From Channallabes apus (Eukaryota > Chordata > Actinopteri > Siluriformes > Clariidae): 64,000 nt of DNA. Under the pieces are notes generated by a model, which saw nothing but the letters and a program-made list of their open reading frames with translations, was not told the DNA's origin and searched no databases. The stretch spans positions 5,754,847 through 5,818,846 of the forward strand of contig CM060107.1 of assembly GCA_030522415.1 (NCBI GenBank). Reading direction: 5' to 3'. A program made the translations under genes and the position numbers. Shown here one piece after another: positions 31,695-43,921 of the stretch. The first letter of the stretch is position 1. Every line of letters begins with the position of its first letter.

Positions 31695-34600
31695 GAATGG
31701 AAGAAATGTGTTAGAAAAAAAATTGCAGTGCTGTCCGTACAAGTCTGTAGCTCTGTTGTGATCTGAGTTTGCTTCAGTTGGTAAGGTATGGAAGTATATT
31801 AGTGCCAAAATTCCTCAAAGCAAAATAGCAGGTTGAATTACATGAACTGAAAAAAAAAACTTTTTGCAATAAAAGATGTTTAAATTTTTCTGCATTGCAA
31901 TTTGATCGAAATTGAAAAAAAAAATCCTTAGAGCATTTACAATGCTTGAAATTTGTGCCACGGCAATTTATTGTGGTTGTATATTTCAAATAAAAAAGTA
32001 ATTCAAACATTTAAAATTCAATGCAAAAATATTCAAGTTACTAAATTGCTGTTCAAAAATATTTTCAAATGTTAAAAATATAATCTTTATTATTTTTCAA
32101 CTTTACAAATTCAAGTCGACATAAATAGCTGTGCCACAAATTTCAAGCATTGTAAATGCTCTAAGGATTTTTTTTTTATTCAGATCAAATTGCAATGCAG
32201 AAAAATTAAAACATCTTTATTGCAAGGGTTCTTTTTTTTCAATTCATGTAATTCAACCTGCTATTTGCTTTGCTTTGGCACTATTATAAATTACTTCCAT
32301 AATAAGGTTTAAGTTCAGTAACATTTGAAATTCACATTAAAACATTAACACAAATTAATCAAATTAATTGAGAACATGCCCCAGCACAAGTACTGAGCAT
32401 AAAAAGTCAAAGTGCTTATGATTAAAGAAATGTATCAATTAATTAATTAATTACATTTTAATTTTAGTTTATTTTTATAGTTTTTGAAATGGGGTTAATG
32501 TTACAGTATACACATGTGTGGTACATCTGGTTCTCGTGTTCACTCTGTCTTTGATACCATAACATTATAGGACATTTAATAATCAAATACAGCGTCATGA
32601 TACCTCTAAAGTTATTAAAGCCTATAATTATTAACCTGCATCAAATATTCTTTATAATTTCCTTTATTATTTCCTTTGAAGTGAAGGTTGTTGTGTGACT
32701 AGGTGATTTCACAAAAACAGCCAAAAGACTAAAAACACTGATGAACCCTGTATGTGGATCACTTTACTCAGGAAATTATTATAACATGAAACAATTAAAG
32801 ATATTTTGTAAAATCATTTTTTCTTTAAATTTTAAGGAAATTATGAATAACTGTTGCAATGTTGTTGCAATTTTACCACATTTTAATATTATCTAAATAA
32901 ATATTAATATGATATATTATCTATCTCTGGTACCTTTTGACGTGGGTCTGTGGTCTTCCTGAAGCAACTGCATGACTCCTTTTCCCTTGACTTTTCTGAA
33001 AGGGAATAAATAAATAAATTTGTCAAGAAAAAAAAAGAAAGAAAATCTTAATTTTTCTTTTTTTATTATTATTTAATTGTTTCTATTCTTTATTATTATA
33101 CTTAATTGTTGATATTTTATGTTAGCATGAAATATACTTTAGGTTAAAAAAAAGGTTGTGTATATACATACACTATACAGTACACACCTTCATATGCATA
33201 TGAACTTGGGTAACATCCAACTCTTAATCCATAGGGTTAAATATGATGTTGACCCACCCACCAATTCTTCTGTGAAGGCTTTCCACAAGGTTTAGGAGTG
33301 TGTTTATGGGAATTTTTGACCATTCTTCCAGAAGTGCATTTGCGAGTTTAGACACTGATGTTGAATAAGAAAGCCTGGCTCGCAGTCTCCCCTCGAATTT
33401 ATTCCAACGGGTTGAGGTCAGGACTAGTAGGTTAGTTTTTTAACACCATACTCGCTAATCCATGTCTTTATGGACTTTGCTTTGTGTACTGTGTTACAGT
33501 CAGGTTGGAACAGTAAGGGGCCGTCCACAAACTGTTCCCACAAAGTTGGAAGATTGAAATTTTACAAAATGTCTTGGTATGCTAAAGCATTAAGAGGTAA
33601 TTTTACTGGAACTAAAGGTCTGAGCCGAGCTCCTTAAAAACAACCCCACTTCATAATCCCCCCGTCCACCAAACTTCACACTTGGCACAATGCAGTCAGA
33701 CAAGTTGGCAACCGCCAAATTCAGACTCGTCCATCGGATTGCCTGACAGAGAAGTTGTGTTCTCTGGAGTGACGAATCACGTCTCCACCACTTTAGAGTC
33801 CAGTGGTTGTGAGTTTTCCACCACTGCATCCAAAAAAGGTTTTATAAAGGTGATGCTAATCTAAAGGCCACATGAGGTCTGTAGTTATTGATTCTGCAGA
33901 AAGTTAGTGACCTCTGTGAAATATGTGTCTCAGCATCTGCTGACCCCGCTCTGTGATTTTACGTGGCCTAATTCTTCATGGCTGAGTTGCTGTCATTCCC
34001 ACTCACTTCCACTTTGTTATAATACCACTAATGATTTACTGTGGAATATTTAACAGCTAGAAAATTTCATGACTGAACACACAGCACAGGTGGCGTACTA
34101 TAACAGTACTTTTCTGGAATTCACTGAGAATTCTTGAGACTGACCCATTCTGGACCATTTTTGGGTCCGCAGCACCTTATACTTCATTCCGTAACTTAAA
34201 CAGGTCATCCTCATAAGTAGACACTGTATATTATCATCTAATAATTAACAATTCTTAAAAACAAGTCTTAAAAGGCTATAAAAGAGTGAATCACAAAATA
34301 ATGACTTTAGCTGTAATTTCCTTTATTGGTTCACTAATCCTATTTTGTCTCACACATACACACTTCCATAAATTTTCTTTTAATTTTGTGAAGCTGCTTT
34401 GAGACAATGACCACTGTTAAATTTTTTATTTATTTAAATTGAACTAATCGCACTTTGCTATTTAAAAGGCAAGAATCTATGATTAGAAAAAGATTTTAAC
34501 AGAAAAAGATATAAACATTATGAACACAGCTGGTCTGGCATTTAAAGTTCAAATATATTACTAAAGATAATTAATGTTTAATTAAATACTGTAAGTAATA

Positions 34601-35548
34601 TAATTATATAAGTAATATAATATAATTATAAAGTAATGTAATTAAATATATTATATATAAACACACCTTTGAGCCTGCAGCAGAACACAAACATGCAGAT
34701 GAAGTTTATTAGGATAGAGACCAGGCACACACACAGTGTAATCCCGAGCTCTGCTCCTGTAGACTGCTGGATATCTGGAGCATCAGTTGAGTGACCAGAG
34801 TCTGAACAATACACAAACAAACAGTGACATAGATATCAATGTTGTGCAGAGAAAAGCATTGTGTATGTATGTGTTTGTGTGTAAGAGTTTATTGACCTGT
34901 AAAGTTGAGTCTGATGAGTTTCCCAAACTGAGTGTGTGTCGCATCATTTCGACCTCCACAGTAATAAAACCCCAGATCTGTCTCTCTAACTCCAATAATC
35001 ACTAAACTGACTGAACTGCTGCTTAGTGCTACATCAATGTGATTCTCATTCACTTTATAACTGAGATAAAAGGTTTTCTTCAGCTTCGATTCCTCAGCAG
35101 ATATCAGCAGCTTCACCTCGTCAGATCTCAGTCGATACCACGATATCTCAGGATAATTAGTGATGTTACAGGTCAGGGTGATGTTCTCTCCAGGATGGAC
35201 AGATCTGACGTCTGCTGAAGTGATCTCAAGGAGACACGGAGTAAAGAAACCTGAAAGAACAGCACATTAAGAAAACAGAATCAGTGAGTCCTTATTCAGT
35301 GACTCCTTCAGATTAGTTTCAGCTCATAAATCACAATATGTAGTTTATATATTACTGCATGCCATCTCTAGATATACAAGACCAATAATTTACATATAAG
35401 GTCTTATATAAAAGGACAATTTAGTCCGAAATACCATTTAATATTTTAATAATTTTGTATAATGTATTTAATCTATTAAATATTTTGCATGTAAAATAAA
35501 CTCACTAAACAGCAGCTGCAGTGTAAAAAGCTCCAGGAGATCGGCCAT
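30757..35548 (-). CDS. Gene A2: single V-set inhibitory-type receptor with ITIM, five exons
   Basis: Exons on the minus strand: 35548-35506 (43 bp, leader MADLLELFTLQLLF), 35250-34897 (354 bp, V-set), 34801-34667 (135 bp, stalk and transmembrane), 32995-32934 (62 bp, basic juxtamembrane) and 30870-30757 (114 bp, tail and TGA). All junctions are GT-AG and phases match (1,1,1,0), total 708 bp, 235 residues. V-set: Cys42, Trp52, and Cys112 in DLGFYYCGGR; N-glycosylation sites near 37, 43 and 130. Membrane helix about 151-174, rich in Cys, with no Lys or Arg inside. The tail holds VTYITV around Tyr227, matching the ITIM consensus [V/I/L/S]xYxx[V/I/L], which recruits SHP phosphatases in known receptors. 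So it is predicted to be a surface inhibitory receptor of leukocytes. Introns contain a Tc1 relic and a fold-back element. It is a paralogue of A1. Fish families such as NITR or CD300-like are possible; no assignment is made. Confidence 0.85.
31785..32310. repeat. Fold-back element in intron 4 of gene A2
   Basis: Arms at about 31785-31970 and 32125-32310 are inverted copies (GAGCATTTACAATGCTTGAA against the inverted TTCAAGCATTGTAAATGCTC) around a spacer of about 150 bp. No protein. A transcript would form a long hairpin. Confidence 0.8.
33181..34190 (-). mobile_element. Decayed Tc1-like transposon in intron 3 of gene A2
   Basis: Left end CATATGCATATGAACTTGGG and body sequences such as GGCTTTCCACAAGGTTTAGG, CACTTGGCACAATGCAGTCA and AATTCACTGAGAATTC are characteristic of a common fish Tc1 family, with the transposase on the minus strand. 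Many stops and gaps. Confidence 0.7.
34360..34445 (+). mobile_element. Short L2 tail fragment
   Basis: GTGAAGCTGCTTTGAGACAA then CCACTGTTAAATTTT, a diverged L2 3' end, within intron 3 of A2 close to the transmembrane exon. Confidence 0.55.
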
Positions 35549-35648
35549 TTCTTGCTGACGTGCTCCAGTGGGCTACATGGTAGTGATGTGGTGCATTTTC
35601 AAACTGACTTATTTAAGTTAAAACCTCTTTGTTCCTAATGTTTGTCTT

Positions 35649-35660
35649 TACTTCCTGTTT
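35649..35660 (-). promoter_or_regulatory. ETS/PU.1-like site upstream of gene A2
   Basis: AAACAGGAAGTA on the minus strand, 101 bp upstream of the ATG, identical to the site upstream of A1. An ACAGGATGT variant lies about 30 bp further upstream. Confidence 0.45.
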
Positions 35661-35814
35661 AGCTGTACGCCCCCTACATCCTGTTTTGTCAAATGTGAGC
35701 AGTGAGCAGCTAATACTATTTTATTTCTCAGCCTCTTTTATACATGAATCAGTTTAGCAATTTACATAACCAAGAAAAATAAATGAATAAATTTTTCCTT
35801 TCACATACGTCCTT

Positions 35815-36370
35815 TTACTCACGCGCGTACTGTTTATTATAACACGTGTGTGTATGAGCGCACAGTTTCTATTTTTTATTACAATATTTTATGTTTATTT
35901 TTAGGCGGCACGGTGGTGTAGTGGTTAGCACTGTCGCCTTGCACCTCCAGGGTCTGGGTTCGATTCCCCGGCCAGGCTCGATTCCCGTCTCTGTGTGCAT
36001 GGAGTTTGCATGTTCTCCCCGTGCTTGGTGGGTTTCCTCCGGGTACTCCGGTTTCCTCCCACAGTCCAAAGATATGCAGGTTAGGATAATTGGCGTTCCT
36101 AAATTGCCCGTAGTGTGTGATTGGGTGTGTGAGTGTGTGTATGTGTGTGTGCCCTGCGATGGATTGGCACCCTGTCCAGGGTGTACCCCGCCTAGTGCCC
36201 GAAGTCTCCTGGGATAGGCTCCAGGTCCCCCGCGACCCTGAACACAGGATTAAGCGGTATAGAAGATGAATGAATGAATGAATGTTTATTTTTTTGGGGT
36301 TGTGGAATGAATAATCAGAGTTTTCAGTATTTCCTATGTGGGGAAATTCACATTGATATACGAGTGTGAT
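35815..36370. mobile_element. mariner-MITE relic interrupted by a SINE
   Basis: TACTGTTTATTATAACACGT at the left and GGGGTTGTGGAATGAATAAT to ATATACGAGTG at the right match the inside of the mariner MITE at 27 kb. The SINE at 35903-36282 sits between them. Confidence 0.5.
35903..36282 (+). mobile_element. tRNA-derived SINE, complete
   Basis: Starts GGCGGCACGGTGGTGTAGTG, has A box around GTGGTTAGCACTG and B box GGGTTCGATTCCC, an internal GT run, CCCTGTCCAGGGTGTACCCC, and a (GAAT)n tail. An 11-bp duplication TGTTTATTTTT flanks it (35892-35902 and 36283-36293). Confidence 0.92.
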
Positions 36371-36533
36371 GTGTATGACAGCTCCAGCATACACTCGGAA
36401 GTTCAGAATCAAGTTACAAAATAAAAACAAAAAATCAGATTAAAAATACTGTATATACATGCATTTAACTGTGCAATCAAATATAAAATAACACTAGAGA
36501 TGAAAACCACTGAAGAAAAGCAAAAAGCAAAGA

Positions 36534-36558
36534 TAATAATAATAATAATAATAATAAT
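36534..36558. repeat. (AAT)n repeat
   Basis: Short trinucleotide repeat; a CT run follows at about 36645-36661. Confidence 0.8.
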
Positions 36559-36717
36559 GGATTGAGAAAGTACATTCAAAGAAGAACCATTTTTGATAAA
36601 AAGAAAGAGGAAAGAAAATAAAATGAAAAATAAAGATCCTGAATCTCTCTCTCTCTCTCTCCTGTGTGCGTGGTCATGCAATTTTCTCTTAATCATGTTT
36701 ATTAGCCTTTGAGTAAT

Positions 36718-37523
36718 GTCCCGGCCTGCGTCTGTGATGTGCGCCTAAATCTATGATCGCTCCTCGCTCACTCTGTAGGCTCTCTACACAGGCGGCCTCC
36801 CCTTCTGCAGGTGCGCGAACAGTGCGGAGAGCCAGGTCAGGCTGGCTGGCAATGATCAACATTAATGGACCTCGGGCTTTCTCCGCATTATAAAAGCGGC
36901 GCGCAGTTTAGTCCGGGATCCGGAAGTACAGAGAAGAGTCGCGCGGTGGACTTATGAGAGTGGCACGCAAGCTGGCCAATGTTACGCGCCCCAGAGTCTT
37001 TAAAGGCGAGACGGAAATGTCGCTCTTTGATCTCAATGAGAAGAAACAGAGCGTGAAAGAACTGCTCTAGCTCCCGCATAGAGCCCATCTTCGCATCCCC
37101 GCCTCTGAAGAGGAAAAGGCCACCAGGAGGACTGTGTTATGGCCCCTGATCCCAGCCAGGAAAGCCATCCAGGAGAGACTATTACCTGTGGCTATGCCTA
37201 GAGTGAGCTGGGAGGGGCCGGTCTTGTCTTGTGACAGTGGGAGAGGTCGTCATCATGGGAGCGTGCAGAATCGCTTCCTCTGCATGCTGCATCCACACTG
37301 TCATCGCTGCCTTCCGCCACTTGTGTGCCCGCATGCCAGCTGGACCTGCACGTGCACTCCTTCACTCTCTTCCTTCCCTTTTTTCCATCCGCCCTCCTTT
37401 TAACCCTTTCCATCCTGTTTTTACCCAAATAAAATTACCCTTTTTCCCATAAGACCTCGCCTCGTGTCCATGTGTCTGTGGTGCCACCCGTGCACAAAGG
37501 CTATGAATATTAAAAGTGTTACA
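36718..37523 (+). mobile_element. Possible solo LTR
   Basis: TG and CA at the tips, a TATA-like CATTATAAAAGCGG near 36886, and AATAAAATTACCC near 37428 in the order of an LTR. It is GC-rich compared with its surroundings. No target duplication was found, so the boundaries and the call are weak. It might instead be another repeat with its own promoter. Confidence 0.3.
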
Positions 37524-37552
37524 TGATTAAACTCAATGCAAATAATGACATG

Positions 37553-37775
37553 TACACTACCGTTCAAAAGTTTTAGAAAACTTTCTAACTCCATGATGGT
37601 TCCTGATTTTTATTTCTTTCTACATTGTAAAGTTTTGCTGAAGGCGTCCAAAAAATGCATTAATCTCCTTTGAACAGTTGATATTGAGATGTTTCTGCTA
37701 CTTCTGCTCTGTAAAGACTTCATAACGCCTCTAATCTGAGCTGCTGTTAATTGGTCATTTTTCACTAATTTTACT
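37553..37775 (+). mobile_element. Tc1/mariner end fragment
   Basis: ACACTACCGTTCAAAAGTTT and CTCCATGATGGTTCCTGATT are the terminal sequence of a common fish Tc1 family. It is cut by the L2 that follows. Confidence 0.65.
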
Positions 37776-37789
37776 AATTATTAATTTTA

Positions 37790-38540
37790 CTAATTATACA
37801 TTCATCTTATACATTGTGTGACTGTGACTATACCTGTTATCCTTCTCTTCTCTTTTCTCTCTTCCCTCTCTCTGTCGATCTACACATGCCGATCCTGAGT
37901 TGCCAGTGATCCTGACTCCATCTGCTCTCTGGACCTGTCTGACTCACCCTGGTGCCCCACTTCTGGTTGAATATCTCGTTGCATGGATGCCCCTTGTGGT
38001 CTGCTGGGGATGTGTCTGGTGATTAGGGACAGGTCCACTTTACCATGAAGACGGTCCTGGATTCGGTTAATGCAGACAGCTGTTCTCTGAGGACTTGTGA
38101 CTGCAGTCACTCAATAGTTTACGACTGGAAATTTCTATAGTCTACAAGAGCCACCAATAATGAACTGGACTCCATATTAACTTTATATTGAAATTCCAGC
38201 TGCCTAACACAGAGTATGAGTGCCAAACTATTTCTGCTATTCGTTATCACCCAAAATAGGATGGGTTCCCTGTTAAGTCTGCTTCCTCTCAGGGTTTCTT
38301 CGAGCACCATATCAGGGAGTTTTTCCCTCAGCACCGTTGCCCTCGGCTTGCTCATCATGAGTTTTGTTTGAGCTCATCAGGGACAATCTGATCATTTTGA
38401 TTCATACAAATATTTTACATTTTATACACATTTCCATAATTTTCTTTTGATTCTGTAAATCTGCTTTGCGACAATGAACTCCATATTAACATGTTAACAA
38501 TGACCTTTTTTGAAAGTGCTATACAAATAAAATTTATTTA
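37790..38540 (+). mobile_element. L2 3' UTR
   Basis: Same order of blocks as the other L2 3' ends: pyrimidine-rich run, GATCCTGAGTTGCCAGTGAT, CCTGGATTCGGTTAATGCAG, ATGGGTTCCCTGTTAAGTCT, and TGAAAGTGCTATACAAATAA at the end. Confidence 0.8.
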
Positions 38541-38618
38541 AACTCTGGTACTTGGTAAATACCATAGTGTACCATATTTGGTACATAACATATTATTACC
38601 ATGATACCCACTGAAGAG

Positions 38619-39956
38619 CAGAGGTGGAAAGAGTAATAAAATGTTGTACTCAAGTACAAGTACTGTTACTTCAGTGAAATTTTACTTAAGTACAAGTAAA
38701 GTTACCCTTATAAAAATCTACTTAAATAAAATTAAAAAGTAGCTCATTAAAAAATTTACTCAGAGTAAAAGTTACCGAGTTACTTTTTTATTTTAATTTT
38801 TTTAACAGCGGGGGTGATTCTTTTGCTGAATTGTTTTGCCCTTGGGTGTTTCCATGTTCACTCTTATATTAACAGATTATTGTATATTGATCTGGCTCTG
38901 CTTTTTTTTTTTTTAAATATAAAAAAAAAAAAACACACACACAGCGGGGGTGGGATGAGGCATTCTAGCGTAGTTCAAAAAAGATGAGCAGATATAAATC
39001 TCAAACTAGTTGTTTTTAACTGAAGGAACACCTTTGCATAATAAAGCTGTTGTCTTTGTTGTGCTCGAAAATCAAAGTGGTCACTTAAATATGGTGTTAC
39101 GTCCCAGTCTAGGGTGATACAGCAAAAGAATGGTTCAGGGTTCTATTTTAAACTGTATGGAAATGGTGGTATATGGCAGAAAGAACTAGATCCAATCATT
39201 AACTGATGAAATAATGAGGTTTGTATATACAAACACACACACACACACACACAACAGGAGGAGGAGGAGGATCAGATTCAGGATGGACCCAGGCCAAAAT
39301 AATAAACAAAATGGTATTTATATTTAGTAGGTAGATTACCTGCAAAAAGAAACAACAACAAAAAAAAACCCAGAAACAAAAATGCAGGTACCTTCCCGGA
39401 CTCCCTAAACCAAAAACAATGAAATTATCTACAAATATATACAAAGACCAACCAAACCAAAGGGACAAAGCAATAATCAAAGTCAATTGGAGGCAAAAAG
39501 TCAAAACCGGAATACACAACCAAATGTCAAAACACCAAAATCACAACCTCTTTCATCTTTCCCGCGTCTCTCTCCGGTTTATATTGTATGTGGTCGTGCT
39601 AGTCGATGACGTCACTCAGGGCGGAAGCGACCGTGTGGAAGGTCAGGAAGATGCCGATGTCAGAAAACCTGGAGTGGAGTCTGGAGCGGCGCGCGACCAG
39701 GACATGATACACACACGCGGGCACAACGGAGCATTTATACAAAGCATAATATTTTTATTATTTTATCATTTTCATTCATTTATTTTTTACTCAGTAGCGA
39801 ATATGATTTAAAATGTAGCGAATTACAATACTTCAAACAAAACGTACTTAAGTAAAATTACAGATTTTTAAAACTACTTTAAAAAGTAGAAATACACAAA
39901 AAAGCTACTCAATTACAGTAACGCGAGTAAATGTCATTCGTTACTTTCCACCTCTG
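38619..39956. mobile_element. Tol2-like hAT nonautonomous element
   Basis: Ends CAGAGGTGGAAAGAGTAATA and ACTTTCCACCTCTG are inverted. A perfect 8-bp duplication CTGAAGAG flanks it (38611-38618 and 39957-39964). Contains an AC run near 39234 but no transposase. Confidence 0.92.
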
Positions 39957-40219
39957 CTGAAGAGCCATAGTACCTACAGTATATGCTATAAAGTCCTATG
40001 GTGCCCGCGATGGTAATGTCTGAAGTACCACAGCAGCACTATGGTATATTATGGTAAGCATGTATGTATGTATATATAGTTTACCATAGCGAACCCTATA
40101 CATTTTCTTATGAACAGTGCACTAGAGATCATAGATTAGACTTTGAACTAATGGGAAAAGGTCATGTGGTGCCATGCACTCATCATTCATAGTGGCCACT
40201 GTACAAGCATATGTGCAGT

Positions 40220-40575
40220 CTTATGATCTATACGTGCTTAGAAAAAGTCCAGTAAGCAACATTAACTAGTTTACTGTACGCAAGTCCAACACTGCACAAA
40301 ATATCCTCATGAACAAAGCTGACGTCAAATCAAGGACACTGGCACACAGACATTGACATCATCAGCACACAAAGTGACGTTATAACAAGCCAAAATCTGA
40401 GTTCACACACCACCACTGAAAACGAAGTTTAGGAAAATCTTCTTTGGACAGAGTTTTTCAAAAGCTCAGGTTTCAATAACCAAAACTGCATTTGCATGTG
40501 GACAAAAGGCCAAAACCGCAGATAAAAATTTCTGTTTTTAGAAATACCTGGTTACATATGGACATGACCTAAAAC
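40220..40575 (+). mobile_element. Partial copy of the GGCCATGTCC MITE family
   Basis: Shares AACATTAAC, GCACAAAATATCCTCAT, GCTGACGTCAAATCAAGGA and GTGACGTTA with the complete copy at 50849-51544 and ends near TATGGACATGACCTAAAAC. Confidence 0.6.
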
Positions 40576-40579
40576 TAGA

Positions 40580-42140
40580 GAAAACCTTAAAACGTCATGA
40601 TTTGAATCTGCGTGCACGACCGGGGAAACCTGTGTCAAGGCTTTCCTATGAGGTGTCGGTATAGGGTTTAAATCAAACTTTACTCATGCAAACAAATATA
40701 AAACACTTGCATGCACATAATCACACATACATGTATACTACCATCAAACATACGCCGCCTCATATCTTTATCAGCCAATAGTTTCACCAAAAGATTCATT
40801 TCATGAAGCTCCATTAAAGGCTCATTATACTGACATCTAGTGGACAGATTTGTGTAGCAAAAGCAGAATTGATATGGACCTGCAGCTGCAAGTAACAGAA
40901 TTCATTACTGACTGTCGTGTGTCAGTTGTGTGTTTGTGGTTTGAAAATCAACTGTGGATATGTTTATTCACATAATCACCATCTCTGAATCTTTGAAGAT
41001 GAAGTCAAGAACTAGTACAGAAAGGAAAAGTGAAGAACAAATAAGTCCTTATATTTCTGTCTTTTTTTTTAAATTATGAACATGAATACAACTACCAAGC
41101 TCTTTGGAATCTTTGAACAGAACATAGATATAAATTCGCCATTCCGTGGATTCAATAAAAAAAAGATTCAATAGTTTTAAGTTAATTTATAATGTTAATC
41201 TCTTTTCTTTCAGCTAGTCAGACAATAACACTCAAAAAAATAGCACTTTGGTTGAACATGATTCAATAGTGTACAGTGGTTCCACATGATTACACCACAT
41301 TATCTTAACAACATTGGATTATGTTAAACCAACTTGAAATACAGTATTTGTGTTCATTTAACAGCTAACTTTGAACATTATTTAAATATTTCAATTTAAC
41401 GTAATTTTTTAACTATCCGTGCTATACAAAATGTATTCCTTGATGTTAATCCTATATGTTTACATCGATTTCAATGAATCCCCTTTATTCAAGTTACTAC
41501 AACTAGATGTTATACCATAATGAATAGCAGCCCTATTTCCCCATGCTTTAGTGACCCTTAAAGACAATTCCAGAGGCAGTAAATATGTAATACATCCTTT
41601 TTATTAGGGAACAACTTATAACGGGTGGCATACTTTCATAAAACACTAACAATCTAATTCACACACTCAAAAAAAAATTTATGTTGGGTTTAATTCAACA
41701 AGTTCTACACAAATGACTTTAGTAAACTCAACTAACATTTGTAAGGGCCTTTATTCACAACATTACTGTCACAAGCATTTTAAAGTGCCCCTATTATGCC
41801 ATTTTAAATGTTGCTAATATTGCTTAATGAGTCTCTTAAAACAGGTTTACATGTATGCAACGTCAAAAAACACTAGTTTTCTCCAAAAATAGATTTAATT
41901 TTACCCCATTTCTAAATGATTCCTAAACGACTCGTCTGAAGCAGTTTGAAGATTCAGTCTGTCTAAACCCCTCCTTTCCGTGAGCCCTCACTGCTGTGAT
42001 TGGTCAGATGGCGCGGTCCTTTATGATTGGTCTACCGCTACAGCGTGTGTCGGAAAACGAAACGGCCATTACCATAACTGAACGACGGCTCTGGAGACCC
42101 GTCAATACATAGAAATGATGGCGTCGGTTTTACCGTGTAA
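40580..42140. other. No gene recognised
   Basis: Noncoding. Two starts of an ACACTCAAAAAAA-type repeat are seen at about 41230 and 41665, each followed by a GGTT-AAC-rich stretch. Confidence 0.45.
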
Positions 42141-42156
42141 CGACCAGCTAGTTTAT

Positions 42157-42620
42157 TTAATTTTTTTTCCCCCCTTTTTCCGAATTTTCAGATTTTCTCC
42201 CCTAATTTAGTCGTGTCCAATTCCTCCCGTTCACTGGAGGCTCCCACATTAAGCTTCTGCTGCCACTCAGTCGGGAGGGCCGCAGACCGACCCACATGTT
42301 TCCTCCGATCCACGTGGCATCACCGACCATCTTTTCGAACTGATCGCTCACGCACCGTTAGGGGCGGCATAACACACTCGGAGGAACAGCGCTATACACT
42401 CCTCCCGTGTACGTGAGCTCACAGACGCCCCTGATTGGCTTGTAGAGCCGTGATTAATGAGGGAGCACTGAGTACCTCTCATCCCTCCCCTCTGAGAGAG
42501 ATCGGCCAATCAGCTCTCTCTAGACCTCCGGCTATGAGAGGTTACAGCATCACCCGGGGTTCGAATCAGCGATCTCCGGATGATAGGGCGAGCACTTTAC
42601 CACTGCGCCACTCGGAGGCA
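42157..42620 (-). mobile_element. tRNA-derived SINE
   Basis: The minus strand begins GCCTCCGAGTGGCGCAGTGG with B box GATTCGAACCCCG and ends in an A/G-rich tail after GAGAAAATCTGAAAATTCGG. A flanking repeat of about 16 bp, CGACCAGCTAGTTTAT against CGACAAGCTAATTTTAT, fits a slightly decayed target duplication. Confidence 0.85.
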
Positions 42621-42637
42621 CGACAAGCTAATTTTAT

Positions 42638-43279
42638 ATTAACTGTGGCTATAAAAATCGAGAGGTCTTTTATCTTTGTGTCGATGTGGGGTTAAAAGGC
42701 CGGTGAGCAAAAAGGACAAACACAAACAAGTAGATAAAGCAAACGTGTATTATACAAAACTAAATAAAGTAAATGAAAAATGTGCACGACAACCAAATAA
42801 ACATATAAACAATATTTACAAACTATATATAATAAACGGTATGTGTGCGTGAACGTGAGGGAGTGGAAAATGTCCGAAGTGCGTGTTTATTGCATGTGTG
42901 TTATCCGAGTATATCGAGTATGGTTCGGTCTCACCGGGGTTAATGAAGTCTGGAGGTTCGAAAGAAAATGATCTACAGCAATCTCTCCTTCTCTCGTCCA
43001 AAAAAATACAGTAACGCCAGCGCTGGTCCACCATTACTATAGGTACCTATAGGACTTCCTGCTGGTGACATAGCTTCCTGTTTTTGTATTGTTGCCACGA
43101 AAGTTCCGTGTTTGTATCAGGGTTTAAATTACATAGCTTTTTCATTTATACAATAATAATATTAATAGTAACTAGCTTTTACATCTCCATACTCACTCAG
43201 CTCAGCTTCTGTGCGGCTCATTCAGAGGCGGCGCGGTCACAGCGCAGGTATCACAGATAATAGAAAACCGCTGAGCGGC
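42638..43279. other. No gene recognised
   Basis: Noncoding sequence with no recognised repeat or exon. Confidence 0.4.
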
Positions 43280-43388
43280 ACAGATTATTATTTTTTTACT
43301 TCAGGTTCGTGTGCCGCCCCCCATGTGACATAAAAAAATGCCGCCCTGGGCGACTGCCCAGTTCGCCCATGCCTAAAACTGCCACTGT
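43280..43388 (-). mobile_element. hAT end remnant
   Basis: On the minus strand CAGTGGCAGTTTTAGGCATG followed by GGGCAGTCGCCCAGGGCGGC. A related end is at about 55228 (CAGTGGTGGTTTTACAATGA). Confidence 0.45.
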
Positions 43389-43621
43389 GTGTGTGTGTGT
43401 CTGTCGCAATTCTTTTCAAAGATAAAGTTCAGATTAATTTGTTTTATTTTTACTTTACAGCAGTGATTCCGTTAGTGTGTCGCTCAATCTAGTGTCATTA
43501 GAGAGATTTCTTATTTATTTTTCCGATAAAACGGTGTCTTTGTTGTGTGCGCACGTGTGAAAAGAGTGGAGGAAGTGTAACTGTGTAAGACGAGAAGGGG
43601 GAGAGGGGAGCTTACTTTAGC

Positions 43622-43660
<39 letters not shown>

Positions 43661-43919
43661 CGCCTGCACGCACAAACGGAAACACGTATCTGTCAGGATT
43701 TATTTTAACTTTTTTAAAATGTAAAGTGCAGGTTAATTTGTTTAATTTTTACTTTATATTTTGTGTTAATTATTTTTATGTATATATTTTTGGGGGCTGT
43801 AGAACAAATAATTTGAGTTTCCATTATTTCTTATGGGAAAATTAAATTTGGTTTACGAGTGTTTTGGAATACGAGCCCACTTCCGGAACGAATTATACTC
43901 GTAATCCGAGGTTCCACTG
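43389..43919. mobile_element. mariner-MITE, right part
   Basis: GCGCCTGCACGCACAAACGG and the right end GTAATCCGAGGTTCCACTG followed by TA. Same family as 27037-27953; the left end is missing. Confidence 0.75.
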
Positions 43920-43921
43920 TA

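Noticed and set aside
33590..33864. Frames on both strands near 33.7 kb
   Set aside because: Off-frame translations of the decayed Tc1 transposase.
36718..37523. Host gene promoter with TATA and first exon
   Set aside because: TATA followed by AATAAA within 550 bp suits an LTR better, and no exon with splice sites was found; kept only as a weak LTR call.
39419..39811. 130-codon frame
   Set aside because: Lies inside a hAT element with exact ends, has no domain, and is Lys/Asn-rich by composition.
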